Source of the DNA: Certhia americana
Taxonomy: Eukaryota; Chordata; Aves; Passeriformes; Certhiidae
Direction: 5' to 3'
NCBI GenBank assembly: GCA_018697195.1
Contig: CM031864.1
Coordinates: 28,219,962-28,283,961 of the forward strand
DNA: 64,000 nucleotides
Part shown: piece by piece, positions 20,831-32,830 of the stretch
Position numbering within the stretch: the stretch's first letter is position 1
How the letters are laid out: every line of letters starts with the position of its first letter
Notes under the pieces: model-generated
Database searches by the model: none
Told to the model about the DNA's origin: nothing
The model's input: only the letters and a program-made list of their open reading frames with translations
Position numbers and translations under genes: made by a program

Positions 20831-20864
20831 TTTTATTTATCTATTTATTTATTTGGTTTATTTG
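20831..20864 (+). promoter_or_regulatory. BRINP2: AU-rich element in the BRINP2 3' UTR
   Basis: Three ATTTA pentamers occur at 20835, 20843 and 20847. The last two overlap to give the nonamer TTATTTATT at 20845-20853. Such elements recruit mRNA-destabilising or stabilising proteins, which would suit an activity-regulated neural transcript. The call depends on the 3' UTR reaching this point. Confidence 0.45.
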
Positions 20865-21516
20865 GGACAGGTTTTTTTAAGCCTATTCATTTGGGGAGTG
20901 TCATTTCTTGTTAATGACTCCAGCCAAGACATCTTAGTAAAATGTATCTGTTTAATATATTTTTTAAAAAGGCCTTTTTTGAGCCAAAGAGCTACCAAAA
21001 CCAGCTGAGATTAAAAAAAAAAAAAACCAGACAAAAACCCCCCAAAAAACCCACAGCAGAACAGTTACTGTCATCCCTAGCGCTGGCTTTTCCTGTGCTG
21101 TGTGGCTCCCCTCCCTCCCTTCTTCCTGGTGCTGGTGCCGCTGCTGTACTCAGTGCCTGACTGGAATATCAAGCAGTGGAGCTGCCTGGCTGTCAGATGG
21201 GAACACCAGGTTCCCAGACAAGCAGAGCTCACTGCTCTGGTGGCTACCCTAATTCCTTGGCCAAGGATGAGCCAGAGAGAGGAAGGAGTCAACCCTGTGA
21301 CCACAGTATCCCCAAGGGAGGGTGTGTGGACAGAGGGAATAGTGCAGGGGAAAGGAGAGGTGTGGGAAAAGTGTATCAGTGTGCAGATCTGAGCCTGCTT
21401 TTTAATCCTTCACAGCTGGCAAAACTTGTCTGCTTGGATGCTGCAAAGGTGGTAGAAACCCGAACTCATCCATCCTGCTTCTGTTGCCCTCCTCTCCTCC
21501 GTCCTCAGGCTGGGCA

Positions 21517-21595
21517 GATAAAGAGATAAGCAGGAGGAAAATAACACCAGGAGAGATAGACAGACAAGAGGAAAATAAAACTGGGATAGATAAAC
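21517..21595. repeat. Imperfect ~36-bp tandem duplication with poly(A) signals
   Basis: The segment GATAAGCAGGAGGAAAATAA and its continuation recur, diverged, in the next 36 bp as GATAGACAGACAAGAGGAAA and onward. The second copy contains the AATAAA hexamer at 21574-21579. Confidence 0.65.
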
Positions 21596-21994
21596 CATGC
21601 TTGCTATTTATATTCCCTGTCTAATCTATCAATCCATCAGGCTTATATTGTGTTTATAGCAGCCCTCAATCTGTCACCTAGACTTCTATTTTCCACATAT
21701 CTGTCTTCCTTTGCCTGCCTCTCCTCTCTTTCTCCCAGTCCAAAAGGGAAAAAAAATCAGGCAGTTAAATACACCAGGAGGAGAGGAGAAGTCAAAGCCA
21801 TCCTCTGGACTCCCCAGGCAAAGCTGACAGACATCAGGCTGAGGATGGAGAAGGCATAGCCATGAAGGCCAGCAGTGCTCCTGAACAGGCAGGGCTGCCG
21901 GGAGGATTCCCAGCTAGTGAAATTATTTTGGCTTTTGCTGTACATCTTTCATCTCATCACTTTTTGGCTGTTCAGAGAAGCTATATCTGCCCTG

Positions 21995-22128
21995 TTCCTG
22001 GAAGTGTCCAATTCCAGACTGGGTGAGGCTTGGAGGAATTTGGTCTACTGGAAGGTGTCCCTGCCCGTGGAAGGTTAGAACAAGATGAGTTTTAAGGTGT
22101 CTTCTAACCCGAACCATTCTAGGGTTCT
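21995..22128 (+). mobile_element. CR1 retroposon fragment (3' end)
   Basis: The sequence follows the CR1 3' consensus from the GCTTGGAGGAATTTGGTCTA region, through GGAAGGTGTCCCTGCCCGTG, to CTTCTAACCCGAACCATTCT. It is a diverged, 5'-truncated copy in plus orientation, just downstream of the probable BRINP2 3' end. Confidence 0.85.
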
Positions 22129-25100
22129 CCCCATCATCATGTGGGCTAAGTGTCAGGCTAACATTCCTTGACTCCATCCCATCTCCTCTAGACAGCATTT
22201 CCTACAATGTTTTTCAGAGCCAGTCCCACATCCTACATAAACATGAATGCAAGAGCTGTTGGGACGACTGGCAGCACTCAAGGTGCCCATCAAGGGATGG
22301 AACCTGGACTTCTCTGGCTTTGTGTAGGCTCCAGATGGAGGCAGGTGATGCCCTAACAGTCCCATGTGTGAGGAGAGAGGTGGATGAAGGCCATTTACTT
22401 TTAATTTGATGAAAAAATAAAAAGCAGGGAGTAGGGGGAAGCAGGCAGCTTGGAAGAATGAGCCATCAGCTCCTTGCATCCTCAGCAGTTGCCCCTGGGC
22501 CTGCACTCTCCTCTCTCTACAGCCCCCAGCGTAATCTATTGCCCAAAGGCACCAAGTTTGGCCCAAACTGCCAATTCCCACTAGTATTGATGCTGTGCAT
22601 GGCATTCCAAGGCTGGCAGCTGGCACAACCCTGTCTCAGCAAAAAGCATCCCATTGGGAAGCACAGAGACAGGCAGACAAGGCCTTGGTTTTCCACCCCC
22701 AGCACTATGGGGTTGCACCCCCTTCTTTAACTCAATGACAGAGAAACAGAGTTGGTTCCTTGAATTTGGCTGCTAAGTTGCTGTATTTCGGGAGAGAATT
22801 GCTTCCACCTTTTTTGGGCATGTGTGTGAGTTAAAGAAAGAGCAGCAGCAGCAGCATACATGTCCTAGGAGGGGACTGCCAGGCTGCGTGGGAATCTCAG
22901 GTGGAAGCAGCCAGGTCCTCCCATCCCTGCTCAGCAATTAAGACGCTCAATAGAGGTGATTAAAAGGATGAGGTTAATAACTGGAGGTCAGCATTTGATT
23001 ACCTTGCAGTGCTTTCCCCTGCACAGAACAGTGCTGATGGCAGTAGGGCTGGCTAGAGAGCTCCTGCTGCACCAGCAGGATCTGGCCTCAGGATGGAAAT
23101 AGCCAGCATGCCACCCTGAACCAGGAATTCAGAACAACTGTGTTGGGGGTTGTCATTTTCTAGGCTCTGTGTTTATATGAAATTCTCTGCAGTATGAAAG
23201 CCAGAAAATGGCCTTTAAATAACAAGCTGAGCTCCTCACTTACTTGACTGCAGACACTCTGGTTCCCTCCAGATGCATTTGTTTAGCAGCTCTGCCAGGG
23301 AAAAGGAGGCCAGGGAAAGGCCAGGATATTTCACCCCCAACCCAGGCAGCAGGATGGAGTTATCCACACAGCTCTCTGAGGGGCAGAGAGAGCTCATTGC
23401 CCCCAGGTTGGGGCTGGTCCTAACTCCCATCTCCCACACTGAGACAGACAGTGATGGGCTGCACCTGAGCAAACAGCCCACAGTTCCACCTATGTAACCT
23501 ACACCCTTTTTCCGCAGCACTGGCTGAGCCTTCAGCCTTGTGTGCCATTAGGTGATGCCTTCAGCCTCCTGGCCCAAGGGCATCTCTGTCTCAGGCTGGG
23601 CCCAAACAGCAAGGACAGGTTTTCCATGAAGAGCCAGCATGGAGAGAGGCTGTGAGGCTAAGTCTGCAATCTTATTCCAGCCTGCCTCAGTTTACCCCTT
23701 GTGGCTTCCAGCTAATGCTGTGTCAGCCTGAGAGAAGAATGTGGATGAATAGGAATTAAAACATCCCAGGAGAGAAGGGCAGGCTGGGAGGGTTCCAGGA
23801 AACACACTTCCCTGGCAGAAACTTTTGCTTTGCATGCAAACAGCACACTGGTGCACATGTTGCTTTTAATCCATCGTCATGATCTCTAGGTTTGGGCTGC
23901 AGGATGGGCAAGAAGTAGGAATGAGATGTTTGGCTTGGCAGGAAGCTTCACACTGAGCATTTTTCCCAGGACTCCTCCAGCTCTGTTAGCCACACAGAAC
24001 CACCAGGCAGCTGCCAGCAGATCTCTCTGTTTGACAGTGCTTCTGGGGAAAGCAGGAGATGCCAAGCTGCCTGTGACCCTCTCTGACCCAGCACAGGGCT
24101 GCTCTGGCTCTTTCCTTATAACTCAGTTTCACCACAGGTACCAGAGATGCTCCTGGGCGCACAGGGGATCACCTCTCACTCTCCCAACTAACTCCGCAGA
24201 TGGTGGGATGTGATCCCCGGGAAGCTGGCATTCCTAAGCTGGGCAGTGCCGTGGCCTAATTCTGCCAACACAAGCCCATGGAAGCTTGTCATCATTCTCT
24301 TCACACGCCAGCTCTGTGGATTGGTGGGGTTTGCCACCAGCCCCCCTTGCTTCCCCTGCCTCTCCAAAGCCCAGCGACATCTGCATAGCCAAGAGGCAAC
24401 CCAAAACCTCACCGGCTCATTTTTAGCCTCATCTTTTTGTTTTTCCTTCTCCTGACAAGCTTAGAAGTGCAGTCAAGGTGGCAAATTAGCACCAGAGCCT
24501 CATTAATTGGCAGGCAGGAGCCTTCTCCTGCTGTTTGGGCTGTCATCAGCTGCTTCAGCACATTTTCAGCTTTTCAGTCTATTTTCCCCCTTTGCTGATG
24601 GTGGGCTGTTTTTCCTCTCTTTCAAAGCTATTGAGGGCTCTCATGCCCCCATGCCATGCTCCCTGGTGTTTTCTCCCCAGAGAAGATTTACAGGGCCTGT
24701 GGTAAATGGCCACTTCTTAAAGAGAATGAGAGGAAAATTAAGAACCTCCTGAAATGGTGGTGACCTCAGCTTCTTCCTCCCTCTTCCTCCTCCTCAGCCT
24801 CCTGCCACAGTCTCTGAAGGAGGCAGGAGAATCAGTACAGAGCAGGCAAGAGGGAGGTTTCTGCAAGATGTCCCAGCCACCCTCCTGTGTCCCCACTAGG
24901 AGCTCAGTGAGAACCTGGGATGATTCAAGCTGGTGGGGACCTCAGGAAGCCCAAGTGCCTATGTCTCAGCTCTCTTCTTCCCTCCTCAGCAACTCCTCCT
25001 TAAGTAAAGATGAAAAAGCATAACCTCACCCACCCAACCCCACTACCTGCATCAGCCCTTGGCCTACTTGAATGCCCTCAGCCACTCCCTGCTCTTAGGG

Positions 25101-28100
25101 AGGACCTGAAGACCTTTTCAGACACCATCAAATAAAATCTCTTCACTGCACCCCAATCTGCAAGGGGAAAAATTTGCAAGGGACCAGGGATGACAATGGC
25201 AAATTGCTTTCTCCTCCCTGAGCTCATGGCTGGCAGCCACTGCTGCCAGCAGCAATATCCCCATCCATTAAATACGGGTGCCCTGCCCTGGGGAGTTAAC
25301 CACAGCCAGTGTAAATCAGCTGTGCTGGAGCCAGGGACACAGCCAGGAGCCTGGCTGGAGGATTTACCTCATCCACTGGAACCTGACCCCTGCCTAGGAC
25401 AGAGCTCCCCTGGGGCCCTCAGAGCTGTTCCCAGGACACAGGACCTCTGGGCTGTGTTCGGACCAAGTGTTGAGATGGTCAAGTTTTGGTGGGATGACAG
25501 GATGAAATTTGGAGGGATTTTCCTGTAGGGTGAAATAAAATCCAAAAAAAAATCTGCAAGACAGACCTCTTGTTCCTACTGCATATGCCAGGAGTGGAGA
25601 CTGGATGGAAAGAAAGAATGAGAAAAATCAGTCAAGTTATTTTTAAAAGTGCTCTCCCAGTCTTCAGGCATCCTCTTCTCTGTACACAAACCATCACGGG
25701 ATACCAAACCCTCCCAGACCATCTGCCTCAAAAATCAGCAGTGATTGCCACATCAGTTACCACCTTCCAGCTTTTCCCTTAAAGTGATTCCCTGCAATGG
25801 TTCCTCACCCTTTCTTTGTCCCTGGTGGTATTGATCCACTCAGGGAGATGGGAATTGAAGGAAATAAAGGGTCTCAAAGGCCCATTTCTCCACCTGTAGC
25901 CCATTTTATTGCTGTGTGAGCCCATGCCACAAGGATTTATCTCCCACCTTGTTTTCCTAAGCTAGTTTCTATGGTTGTTTCACCAACATAACAGTGAAAA
26001 AATGTGGCACATAAATCACCCCAAATAGTGTCCAGGGATGTGAAATCCTATAAATCCCTGGAGGCTGCTGGGAGAAGAGTGTTGTTTGGATCAGACCTGC
26101 TCCATTCAAGTCATCTCCTCATTGGCCATAGATCAGGGGGTTCTTCCAAAGCCCACAAAACTCTACTGAAAAGTGGTTCCTTTTCTCCTGAGACTTGGCA
26201 GTAATGTTGGGAGCAACTCTCAGAAAAGCTCCTGGGGGAACAGAATCAGTGATTACCCAAATTAGTTTCTAATAGCTTTTATCTCCTAATTTCTACTTTG
26301 TCAAGTGCTAAAATCCATTAATAATCAAGAGACCATGTGGAAAAACATTTAACATCCCAGCTGCCAAGAGCTCCCACCCTGTCACACTCCGACAACACTC
26401 CATAGTTACAGAAGATGAGGGAAAACATAAAAAAACCTTAATCTAAAACCCAACTCTCCAGTTAAACTGTCTCCTGCTTTTGCTGATCAGCAGGATAACG
26501 GGACAAATCCATGTATGGAGCAGTAGATCCTGCACTTCCCATCTCACTCCTCTCCTGCCCTTGCTGGACAAAGGTTCCCAATGTGCCTTGTCCCTGTGTT
26601 GGTTCCTTCCTAGAGGGACCCAAAGGTTGGTAGCCAAGCTTTGTAACACCCTTGATCCAGCCTGTACCTGGTGCTTCCCATCCAAATGAAGGCAGGATAC
26701 TGCCTTCCATGGGATAGGCATGTCCAGAGGATGAGGCTGGAGTGGACCATTTCCACCCCAAGGCTGGTCCCTTCCACACTCCAATAGCTTTCCCAAAATA
26801 CTGCAGCCCTTCATTCCACCCCCTTCAACCCTCTCAGCTTTATTCATTTCTTATATTGGCCTTGCAGTGCTGACCTCAGCCCTCCAGCCACAGCTCTCCT
26901 TGCTCAGGTGGAAGTCCACCCCTGCCTTGCTTCAATTTGCATCATCACCCCTCTCCTAATCACCTGTTTGAAGAGTTTAATGGGCTTCTAATAAAATATT
27001 TCATTTCTGAAGCTCCTGTGATGGAATAATTCCCCCTGGCATCCCTGGAGGGATGCACACAACTGCTGCACAGTTTCCCTCTGTGTCTGGGCTACTTCCC
27101 CAACAGCAGCACCCTGGAAAGAAGAGGGAAGTACATCCCTGCATTCATCCCAGAGGTTGTTGCCTGAGCAACAGCAGAGGTGGGCATAAGGATCCAGGAG
27201 GCAGAGCCAGAGGTGAGGTTTGGACATGATTGCCAGAGGCTTCCAGGCACCCTGTGGGAAAAAAAAAAAAATTGGGAGCAAGGAAGGAATTGGGATGTTG
27301 CTGCATGAATAGATGGCTGTGGGACCTGCTGGGAGCAGGGAAGATAGAGGAGGCATAGGAAGGCTGAGTAGGGTCAGTGCCCACAGCATCCTGCATTCCA
27401 GCTGTGTGGCTGTGGGGTGGTGTTGGGGGGCACAATCCCAGGGTGGATGTGGGACAGCCTGGTTTCAAGAACACTGTTGTCCAGTGTTCCCTGGCCTCAC
27501 CACATTTCTCCTTCCTCTCTTGCCTAGAGGATGGTGACCTGAAGGAAATTGAAATGCTTTTCTTAGCAGCTTAACCATTGCTCAGAGGCAGAATCAAGAG
27601 TGATTGACCCATTACAATAAACCCGTAGAACCAGCGAGTCCTCATTTCCACCTGACTGGGCATCCATCAGCCTGTCCAAGGCCTGATGGGCACATGCAGA
27701 CCCTGTCCTGAGTCTGTAGCCTCAAACAGCCCAGGTTCAGGTGTTGGCTGCACAGAGGTGAGCAGATTTGCAGTGGCATCGTGACCACCGTGGGGCTGGA
27801 CCCCTGCCAGCCAGGATCTGGACTTTGTTAGGACATCAGTCCCTTAGTGACCCTCCTGGTAAAGGCTGGGACATCACTACCACCATGCACATTCATCCCC
27901 CCCTGCTTCCTTCTTCCGCTCTCAGCAAGGCTCAGCATCTGGTTATGGATTTATTTGTGTTTTGCTGTTGGTTCACACATCATTAAAGAGCCACTGTGAT
28001 GTCGGCTCAGGACCTGCGGGCTCTGGGCACTCCTGAGCCATTGACAGCTGCTCTGTGGTCACATCCATACATTTGACTTAATGGATATGGACTCCAACCA

Positions 28101-31100
28101 TGGAAATCCCTCCAGGGCATCCCTAGGGATGTGCAGCATTACCCAGGAGCAAACCCCTGCCCAAGCTTTCTTACAAAGTGGTGGAATACACGTCATCTAA
28201 TCATGAGGTGATGGGATGCTGGGATGGGGTGTGAATGCGTTCTGAATTGCCCCTAACCAAGAGAGATTTAGTGGCTGGGGGTGGGGTGTAGTAAGATCAC
28301 AAACTGAAATATATCCAGACACATACAGTACATAAAACTACAGTCTGTTTCCCCTCTAATTGGTAATAAATGTAAATGTTTAGTTATGCCTGGCTTGGGA
28401 GCTATGAAAAACACATCTGGCTGGCTGGTTTTCCTGCCTGCCATCTGTAGCTGAAAGGAAAAGCGAGAGGTGCATGTGTGAGCACCTGAGGAAGGCAGCA
28501 GTAGCAGAGAGGGAGTGGGAGCAGGAGAGAGGAGGAGGAGGAGGAGGAGGATTGCTGGAGCAGGTTGGTATCAGAGGGTGGTCTCTGTCCAGAGCTTTTC
28601 CCTGCTCAAAGGGACCTCCACGTTATGCATCTCTGCTCAGTTTTTGCTCCTCTCCCAGGTAATGCAACCCACAAAGGAATGGCCCATGCCTTCCAGAGCT
28701 GCTGACACAGAATTCCCTGGCATTGATGGGGGAAACAAACCAAGAAAGCCCTAGGAGGTCTCCTCCTGGCCATTAATTACCATTAACCAGAAGCTCTGAT
28801 CTGAACAAGCCTTGAGCAGTGCTTTATGCATCCCTTCATGCAACACAAAACCCTTACAGCTGAAACAGCCAGACCACGCTGTTTCAAGGAAGGGATATTC
28901 TGTCCCCACTGCTCCTGTCCCAGAGCCATCCATAACACCCAACCTGCAGCACCATTCCCACCAGTTAAAGACTGGGAGAAAACCATTGACCCAAAAAAGA
29001 AAATGCAGCACCTTTTCAGCTCTAAAAACTTTCTTGGTGCCAAGTCTCCCGTGCTGGGGAAGTTTGGAGAGCTGAAAAAGCTAATGAGTACAGAAAAACA
29101 GGTCTGGTACAGAATTAAGCACAGGGGAAAGTGTAGATTCCTGCCCTCCATTGCACGTAGTTTCCTGCCTACTCCCAGAAGCTATTCCAGCCTCAGAGCA
29201 ATGCCATCATCACCATTCCTTGCTGGACTCACATCTGCCCCACCCCAGCTGGAGTTCTGGCTCCCAGCAGCCTTCTCCTCCTCCTCCTCTGCCTGCCTGG
29301 TTCACTCTTATTCTGGCAGCACCGCCTCTTACTTTGAAGCAGGCTTTTCTTGGAGAAGCAGCTTCGCATCCCAGAGTGTCCCCAAAGAGCCTGTGAGTAC
29401 TCGCTCCCTCTCATCCCTCCTCCTGCCTTGATCAAGGCTGAAGGCTGAAATCCAAGAGCATTGATCAAAGCTGCTTCTTCGGGCGAGATTCACTGGCAAG
29501 GAAAAGCAACAGTTGTTGAGGAGCTACTCCAAGGGGTCAGTGGTTCCTTGCCAGGAAGAAGATGGTAGCGGTGGGTAGGAGGTGAGAAGGACCTCACGGC
29601 ACCTAGGGCGGTGAAGCAAAGGGGTTTTCACCACCTGGTGAGATTGTAGGCTGTCACAGGAGAGAGGGGTGCTGCCTGCTCCCAAAGCATTTGGGATTGA
29701 GCAGCAGCCAGATATCCTAATTCTAAACTCTCCTAGGGAAAGATGCAATCTTACATACAGCTGGGACAGAGATGAGTAATGCTTGGGTGTGGTGTGCCTT
29801 GTCCAAAATCTTTTGCCTTGAGACAAAAGCCCCCCAATTCCTAGGGGCCTTTAAAGGAGCTTAGACTTTACAAACCACCTTGAAGAGCAGTGGGCTGGCA
29901 GGCCCAGAGAGCAGCCCCTGGTTTGGTGCCGAGCCGTGGGGCTGGGTGCCAGGTGCTCATGCCAAGGTGAAAGCGGAGAGATCAGACAGCCAGATGGCAT
30001 CCTCCTACAGAAAAAAAACACAGGACACAAAACAGCTCATCTGCCACTGAGGGCTGAAGCTGGCCCAATGTGGCTGGTGGCTGAGGGGGGTGTCCCAGGG
30101 GCAGAGGGGGCAGTAGGAGCAGGCGTAAAGCCCTGTGTAACTCAACCAAATCCATCTGGAGTCCCCCAGAAAAACACACACCCCTCAAAACACTGGGACA
30201 GGTGCTCCTGAGAGGTCACACTGGCCCCCAGTTACTGCAGACACCCACCTTGGTCACTGCTGCAAAGCTGGCAGACAGCTAGGACCGCACTACCTTATTC
30301 CCTGGGGGAGTCAATCCCCATTAGCTCCAGCTCTCAGAGGTGGCGAATACAGGTTTCCAAGGTCAGGCCATCATCAGGTGCAACTCCAGGAGATATACAT
30401 CAGCCACAAGGCCCATCCATCTGTGGGAAAGGATTAGATGTGGCTGGTGTGGGAGGAAAGGCCAGCAGTGACATTGGCACACTATTCCTGGCAGCCTCCA
30501 AGCTGCTGCAGCAGCTGCCTTTGAGTACTTTTCATCTAATTCAATGAAAATGAGATGTTCAAGTGAATGAAGATAATTTAATAATGAATAGCTCCAACTT
30601 ATCGGAGAAGCTTTCCATCCCTGCCTGACAGTTGCTGCCTCTAAGTGCAGTTTAATAAGGGAATCACCATCACTCAGCCCTGTGGTAGCAAATCAACATT
30701 TTGTTACTCAGGGAAAAGGCTCTGCACTTTCCTAAAGGGTGAAGCTATTTCTCAGGGAGCCCAAAGTCTGTTGGGCTATAAAAGGAAAAAAAAAAATTAA
30801 AAAAGTAGCAGAAAATAATGAACCAGCAAAGCAGCCCATCTTCAGTGGTAAAATGTAATTAAAAGTAAAATCCAGCTTGAAGAAGGCTGTAAGTCACCAC
30901 AAGTAGCAGCCAACACTGCAAGTGAAAGCAACACCGGCAGAGCTTGTGAGCGGGGACAGAGGGAGTCCTGAGGCTGCACTGAGCCAGACCAGCATCTCAG
31001 GAAGGCATTTTAATCCATCAGGGTTTTGCCCCAGACAGAGACAAGATGTTTCTGCTCTTTGCCATCTTCCTCAGCTGCCTCCATGACTGGAACAGGGCAG

Positions 31101-32534
31101 CATCATCCAGCTGTTGCAGCCCAGCCATCCTGTGCCAGCTCTGGGGTTATGTTCCCAGCCTCCAACACCGCAAAGAAGTGCTGCCAGTCATCTCCACCCA
31201 AAACCACTCTGTCTCTACAGCAAAATCAGAAAGTGCCCACAGAACATCTTAGGTGAAGGTGCATTGTGCTGGGAAGCATCCCTACAATGATAATGGGACT
31301 ACACACAGGTCTCACCAATTGGGCAGGCAGCCTTGGGTCCTCATCCTGCTGCCCAACCATAGGCAGCCCTCATCCATGCTGGGGAAATTCCACCAGCAAG
31401 TTATTTCCTCAAGGCATGGATCTGCATTCTCCCCAGTATCGATCCAGGCAGCCAAGGGCTGCATCCCACCTGGTGCTGCCTGCTCCCACACAGGCAGAGG
31501 GAGGTGTTGAGGCAGGGAATGCCAGGCCCTGCAGATTCCTGCTGACACCTGCCAGCACTGAGTGCTTAATTATTAATTGCATTTCCAGTAGCAATTGTTG
31601 CTCGTGCCGATGGAGTTGGACTAGATATCACAAGCAATTAGCAGACCCTCCACTGGCGTTCGGCCGGTTACCTGCTTAATGCTCTGCTCACGTCCTCCGT
31701 GGGCTGCAGCACCAGGAAGGAGGAATCATTTCCATCCCTACTTGGAGTCTGTGTATGGTGGGCACGGGCAGCAGTGTTGCCACCAGCCAGGGGCTAACCC
31801 TGTCATTGCCCTGGCATTGTTCCCCTCCTGCAGCTGTGTGGAGGACACATGGGACATTGGCTGCTGTGCATCCATATGCCACTGATGGCCATCCCTTGGA
31901 GGCACCAGGTCTCCTGGGCAAGCAAAGCCATGAGCAGGAGAGGTGGGAGCTACAGCAGAGGAGCCAGCCCCAAACCCAGTCCCAAGCAGAGCAATCTCAG
32001 GGCTAACCTCTGCCACGGCTAAGGTGTTCAATCAAATTAATTTTTATCATAACCAAGTGACTGGTCAGTGCAGTCCAAGCAGGCTTTTCCTACTCATTGA
32101 AACTATTTCATAGCTCAATTTTGGGAGCTTATTTTCCACTTAATTGAGTGCCATGTTACTGCAAATGAATATATTCCTTGGTTGGCGTGATGGAAAATAC
32201 AGCTGTAAATGCTTTCTGCTTCATTTGGGTAAAGAGCTCCAGATAGGACTAAGTATAAAGAGAATTCAAATGCTTGACTTCATTAAGAAAGTTGTTTCCC
32301 ATTCTCTTTCTTCCTGAAAATACAAGGCTGCTAGCAGCGAGAGCAAAAGAAGGCTTTAAATTTACATCAGTGCCATGCTAACCCAGATCATTCCCCATCC
32401 ATGACTGATAGCACACATCTTCAGTTCTGGAGGTTCAGAGGAGTGGGAAGATGAAGGCAGAGGATGGGATGCCCAGTGCTGAAGCCCAGGGTCATGTCAT
32501 CCCCATCTGTTTACCTCTATGACTACCTCTGTGA
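22129..32534. other. Intergenic region downstream of BRINP2, no gene recognised
   Basis: Many short open frames occur on both strands, but none matches a known protein or shows a convincing exon series. The longest plus-strand frame (28826-29431, 201 codons) is not recognised. Contents are a GGA tract at 28531-28550, short A runs, and AT-rich blocks at about 26240-26350, 30500-30690 and 31995-32370 that look like candidate conserved non-coding elements. Confidence 0.6.
28531..28550. repeat. GGA trinucleotide tract
   Basis: About seven GGA/GAG triplets lie in a purine-rich neighbourhood. It is a simple repeat and codes for nothing recognisable. Confidence 0.9.
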
Positions 32535-32830
32535 TTCCTCTCAGGCAGTTGTAGAGAGCAACATGGTGCTTCCTGAGCATCCTTTTCTCCAGGATAAACA
32601 CCCCCAGATCCCTCAGCCACAACGATTGTGTTCCAAACCCTTGTCCAGCCCTGTTGCCCTCTGAACATGTTCCTCGAAATCTTTCTTGTAGCAAGGGACC
32701 CAAAACTGAACAGAGGATTTGAGGTGCCTCAGCAGTGCCAAGTACAGGAATGAAGTGCTACCTCTTCTCACAGCCATAAGCCCTCCTGGCTTGTTGTCCT
32801 TCCTGGATCCATTTCCAAGATACCCAACAG
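32535..32830 (-). mobile_element. CR1 retroposon fragment (internal 3' region)
   Basis: Read on the plus strand, this is the reverse complement of CR1. It has CAGGCAGTTGTAGAGAGCAA, then TCCTTTTCTCCAGGATAAAC, CCCAAAACTGAACA, GAGGTGCCTCAGCAGTGCC and AAGTACAGG, all in the order of the CR1 end of ORF2. It is truncated and diverged, with no intact frame. It is inserted in minus orientation in the gene-poor region. Confidence 0.88.

Larger units (their letters stand above)
20110..21600 (+). other. BRINP2: Probable BRINP2 3' UTR
   Basis: The sequence after the stop carries an AU-rich element at 20831-20864 and a run of 14 A at about 21013-21026, preceded by ATTAAA-like sequence. An AATAAA hexamer is at 21574-21579. 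The real cleavage site could be near 21.0 kb or near 21.6 kb. No other gene is visible here. Confidence 0.45.

Noticed and set aside
28826..29431. 201-codon plus-strand open frame
   Set aside because: Not recognised, composition not protein-like (Ser/Pro-rich), and no supporting exon signals.
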